A DNA stretch of 64,000 nucleotides. Source: Porodaedalea pini (lineage: Eukaryota; Basidiomycota; Agaricomycetes; Hymenochaetales; Hymenochaetaceae). The DNA is taken from the NCBI GenBank assembly GCA_002794775.1, contig NBAY01000003.1:434001-498000 (forward strand), in the 5' to 3' direction. Positions 60,867 to 64,000 of the stretch are shown piece by piece; the stretch's first letter is position 1, and every line of letters begins with the position of its first letter. The notes below the pieces were generated by a model. That model did not search any database and was not told where the DNA came from. It worked only from the letters and a program-made list of their open reading frames with translations. Made by a program: the position numbers and the translations under genes.

Positions 60867-62061
60867 CTATAGTAAACCATCGAAGTAAGATTCAGTCGAA
60901 GCTGGCTGCTTTGGAGGAACAACATTAGGCACAGAGGGTGTTGCTTTCGACGGTAGATAGTCATTGATGATAGAATCAAAATCATAAGGGATAGGTGGAG
61001 CTGAGACACAGCACTTCAGGACAAAAGGTTTAAAGTATACATTAAAATTGCGCTTACGACGGATAGAGCGTGCACGAAGCGAAGATTGCAAAAGGCTCGT
61101 GACTATGAGTTGACGCACAGCCTTGCCGTCAAGAAGCTAAAAGACACTTTATTAGGCAAAATAATGTAAAAGAATGGGGGTTCTTACCTTTGACTCTTCC
61201 TTAGTCTTCTTCATCTCAGGAATTTCCATTTTCAGCGGCTTGTATGTTCCGAGCGGAGATGATGCCTTGCCCAAGAATGCTAGGACATCGCCCTTCGTCA
61301 ACATACCACGAACGCCAGTCCCTTTGATCTTGTCCGCTTTATCGATGCTATTTTCAACGAGGAGCCTTTGAACTGATGGAAATAGTGGTTTAGAATGCTG
61401 AATATGCGTCTCATGGTCTAGAGGTCGGGGTGTCGGCTGTCGAAGTGCCGACTCTGACGTCTTTGTGGGTTGAGGTTTGGGCTGCTCTCTAGTTGTTTTA
61501 GACGCTTCGGATGGCTCTTCCTTCGGAGCCTCCAAATTTGAGATATCGTCTCCTTCTTCCGCAAGCAAAGCGATAACTTTGCCAACAGGAATGCTCTTCG
61601 AGCCGTCAGGAGCCTGTGAGAGTTAAGGCGAGGAAGCAAGCAGACTCAACGTCCAGACTTACGAGAATTTTACCAACCACACCATCATCTTGCGCTTCCA
61701 CATCAATGGTAGCCTTGTCAGTTTCCTGTAATTGCACGCGTAAGAGACCGCCGATGCGACCAGTCGGACTGTACACGTACCACTTCCAGTAGCACATCGC
61801 CCGCGGAGAATGCTTCGCCCTCCCTTAACTTCCACTGCGCAATTCCTCCCTCAGTCATCGTGGGTGACATTGCCGGCATCCCAAAGTTAGAGATTGCATT
61901 CCGCGAACGAGTTGCATGCAGAGCTAGAGAGGTACCAATCTTAGTGCACGTCGAGCGCAGGTCATAGCAAATGCATTACCTCTTCGTCCGAGCGCATATT
62001 GAATTGATGTCGAAGCTGCGCTGGATGCGAGCAGCCTTGCAGTTTTACGTGCACACTGCAT
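60867..62061 (-). CDS. PDX1: Pyruvate dehydrogenase complex E3-binding protein X (Pdx1)
   Basis: Pdx1 anchors dihydrolipoamide dehydrogenase (E3) in the mitochondrial PDH complex. The N-terminal presequence is Arg/Ala/Ser-rich ([17 protein letters not shown]). The lipoyl domain reads [20 protein letters not shown], then [22 protein letters not shown] with the lipoylated Lys, then [13 protein letters not shown] Pro/Thr linker leads to the E3-binding domain, [35 protein letters not shown] short C-terminal part without the E2 catalytic domain follows, ending [10 protein letters not shown]. This domain order and the missing catalytic domain separate it from E2 (Lat1). It is divergent from SCAP. 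Confidence 0.92.
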
Positions 62062-62473
62062 GCTAAACAGCAATTGCGACCGGGAGGACGGGGAGGACAA
62101 GACCTGACAGTGACAATGACATTGGGGAGGAGAACGCTGACTGATTCGGCTTACGGGACTGATGGATTGATCCGCTTACAATACTCCGCCATCATTTGGC
62201 CTGCTGAAAGCAAGAAATTCATAAAGACCGACATCAAACCCAGGACAGAGCCTCTTTTCGCAGTCATACTACGCTCAACAGCTTGCCCGAGGTATGTTAT
62301 ATTTTCTGTAGCATTCTGCAGTGGGTCAGTTTTAACAAAATTGTCACGTATAATGAATGATCAGGTAGACTCGAAATGTGTTAACTAGTCTCACTTCGTT
62401 GCACGAGACGCGGGCTACACATAGCGAAGGAGCTCAAAGATACGCGAGCGGGCAGTGAGAAGGGACGTGAGAG
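62062..62473. promoter_or_regulatory. Divergent promoter region, PDX1 / SCAP
   Basis: This 412-bp region lies between the divergent start codons. ORFs here (62074-62388) have no family pattern. No TATA box is evident. Confidence 0.45.
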
Positions 62474-64000
62474 ATGATGGGATTGGGCTTGGTTCGGGCC
62501 TGTAGCTCAAAGTTCTTTCATCGTTTCGGAATGTGCGTCCCATCGCTTCTACGCCGCAGTATACTTCCGTGCTGACTTGGTGCTTGGAACGCTGTCAGAC
62601 ATTGTGCAACGCATCAGATACGGCTCATCCTCATTTCTGGACTGGTCATCACATCCCTCTTTTATCCAGCCCTCGGAATCTACTCAGACTCGGTCAGGAA
62701 ATTTCCGCTTAGCTCCTCGTCGCGTGTTCTAGGTCAGCTGTTCGGGCTCAGCCCACAATCTCCCTCGGACTTTCACGACGATCTGGACAATGTTTGGAAC
62801 GGACATGAGGCCCTGCACATTCTGGAAGACACTGTCGCTCGCGCAAGATGCGGTACGGAAAAGACTGTCCGTATAGAACGCATTCTCCTCACCAGCAATG
62901 GTTTCGACTCCGACGCAGGTGCCATAAACCACGAACTACTCCAATCTACCCTGCAGCTGGAGGCAGAGCTTACGAGTCGCTTGTCGGAAAACTGCTTGAA
63001 TTGTTTGAATTCACCCGTTCGAGGCTGTTTAGCTCTCAGTCCACTCGAGTTTTGGTCTCACAACGAGAATGCTTTGCGTTCAGATTCTGATCTTCTTCAG
63101 ACAGTAAATAAACAGCAAAATATTTCGGTTGCTGGACTCCCTTTGAAGGCACCCATGGTTTTTGCTGGACGCGAATCTGCCGAGCCCCACAGTTCGGCAA
63201 TTGACTTCGCTGCCTATCTTGCGCTTACTTACTTCTTCCACGAGGATGACTGCAACAGCTCCAACGGTCACAGAGCGTGGTTGAACATTCTTTACGACGT
63301 TGCTCCCTCGCTCGGCGAAATTCCTAGAGTTTTTCAGGAGCCGTCACTACTAGCTTTAGAGGTGAGACAGTGACCACGGCTTTCATAACTATGTGCCTTA
63401 CTGACGCCACAATGTTCCAGTTCAATCCTGGAAGGAAGACTGGCCAGCATATATCTTTGATGACATTGACATTATATTTGTCATACATCATTTTTTTTGT
63501 TTTTTTCTCAGGTTCGATGCGTCGTATGGATTCTGTTCATTCTCGCGTCGGTCTGTGTTTTACAGGCTTGGTGGAAATCTTGGTTAGTACTATCACAAGT
63601 CTTAGTGTCTGCGCTATTTTCGGTTTGCGCATTACACTTGTTCCCTGGTGAGCTCGGCCTTGTTCTTCTGGCTTGGATCATGGTCTGACTTTTCACAGGG
63701 GAATTTTTCCTATTGTCATTGTTTTCGTTGGAGCAGAAAACATGTTTCGCTTGGCAAGTCCTCATGGAATCGCGCCATTTCTCACTTTTATTAAGATCAG
63801 GCCATTTTGCTTCTCTTCCCAGATTGACGACGTCATTAAGACGCCCATCAGTTTACCTGTCAAAGAACGTATCGGAATCGGCTTGAGTCGGGCAGGGACA
63901 TCTAACACGCTCAAAGTTGTGTCGTACAATGCTATCCTCGGAGTCATAGCGTTCTTTGCGCAGGGCGCCATTCGTCAATTCTGCGCATTCGCAATTGTCG
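62474..64000 (+). CDS. SREBP cleavage-activating protein SCAP, N-terminal part with sterol-sensing domain (partial)
   Basis: SCAP carries the SREBP transcription factor between ER and Golgi according to sterol (or oxygen) state. Exons: 62474-62532, 62599-63361, 63421-63647, 63699-63753, 63823 to beyond 64000. The first membrane helix is RLILISGLVITSLFYPALGIY. A luminal loop follows (SPSDFHDDLDNVWNGHEALH, VRIERILLTS). The sterol-sensing domain begins LYLSYIIFFVFFSGSMRRMD, SRVGLCFTGLVEILVSTIT, SLSVCAIFGLRITLVPWGIF, PIVIVFVGAENMFRLIDDV, ERIGIGLSRAGTSNTLKVVS and AIRQFCAFAIV at the edge. The GAENMF and LSRAGTS motifs are typical. The intron 63754-63822 has a GC donor. The C-terminal WD40 part lies outside the window. 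Confidence 0.9.

Overview
The window is nuclear DNA of a filamentous basidiomycete, most likely an agaricomycete (mushroom or wood-decay fungus). The genes are intron-dense with introns mostly of 45-70 nt, intergenic spaces are short, there are proteins typical of this group (a DUF6593-type protein, a retaining trehalose phosphorylase, serine/proline-rich proteins of unknown function), and a non-LTR retrotransposon lies at the left edge. All gene models below were built by hand from reading frames, splice signals and remembered protein-family patterns; no database search was run, so exon borders are best estimates.

Layout: 1-3022 (-) is a LINE-type retrotransposon with ORF1 and the endonuclease end of ORF2. 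3235-12270 holds adenylyl cyclase-associated protein (+), a PhoD-type phosphatase (+), an Ash2/Bre2 COMPASS subunit (-) and a UbcH7-like E2 (+). 12853-18205 (+) is one very long disordered protein of unknown function. 18482-23720 (-) is a same-strand run: DUF6593-type protein, BTB/POZ protein, N-terminal glutamine amidase and a small proline-rich protein. 23721-26499 has no gene I can support. 26500-31468 is a divergent pair, a TFIIB-like factor (-) and trehalose phosphorylase (+). 32023-38067 has an unknown protein, two close mitochondrial genes (release factor and the LYR protein Mzm1), a small secreted protein and the mRNA cap methyltransferase. 38551-48377 has a C2-less NEDD4/Rsp5-type E3, an allantoate-permease-type transporter and an M1 aminopeptidase. 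48966-55902 (-) has a candidate meiotic chromosome-axis protein of the SYCP2/Red1 type and a TEA-domain factor. 56745-64000 has histone H1, the RNase P/MRP subunit Pop7, the PDH component Pdx1 and the N-terminal half of the sterol sensor SCAP, which runs off the right edge.

There is no operon-like functional cluster; most genes are housekeeping. Shared themes are ubiquitin and N-degron protein turnover (E2, HECT E3, Ntaq1), mitochondrial assembly (Mzm1, release factor, Pdx1), chromatin (Ash2, H1) and sterol/carbon metabolism (SCAP, trehalose phosphorylase). The most notable signals are architectural: several exons of 5-16 nt that are required to rebuild conserved protein motifs, three GC-AG introns that all use the donor GCAAGT, two mitochondrial genes separated by at most 57 nt on one strand, a probable single-base frameshift in Ntaq1 and another in the retrotransposon ORF1, and a basidiomycete candidate for the fast-evolving meiotic axis core protein.
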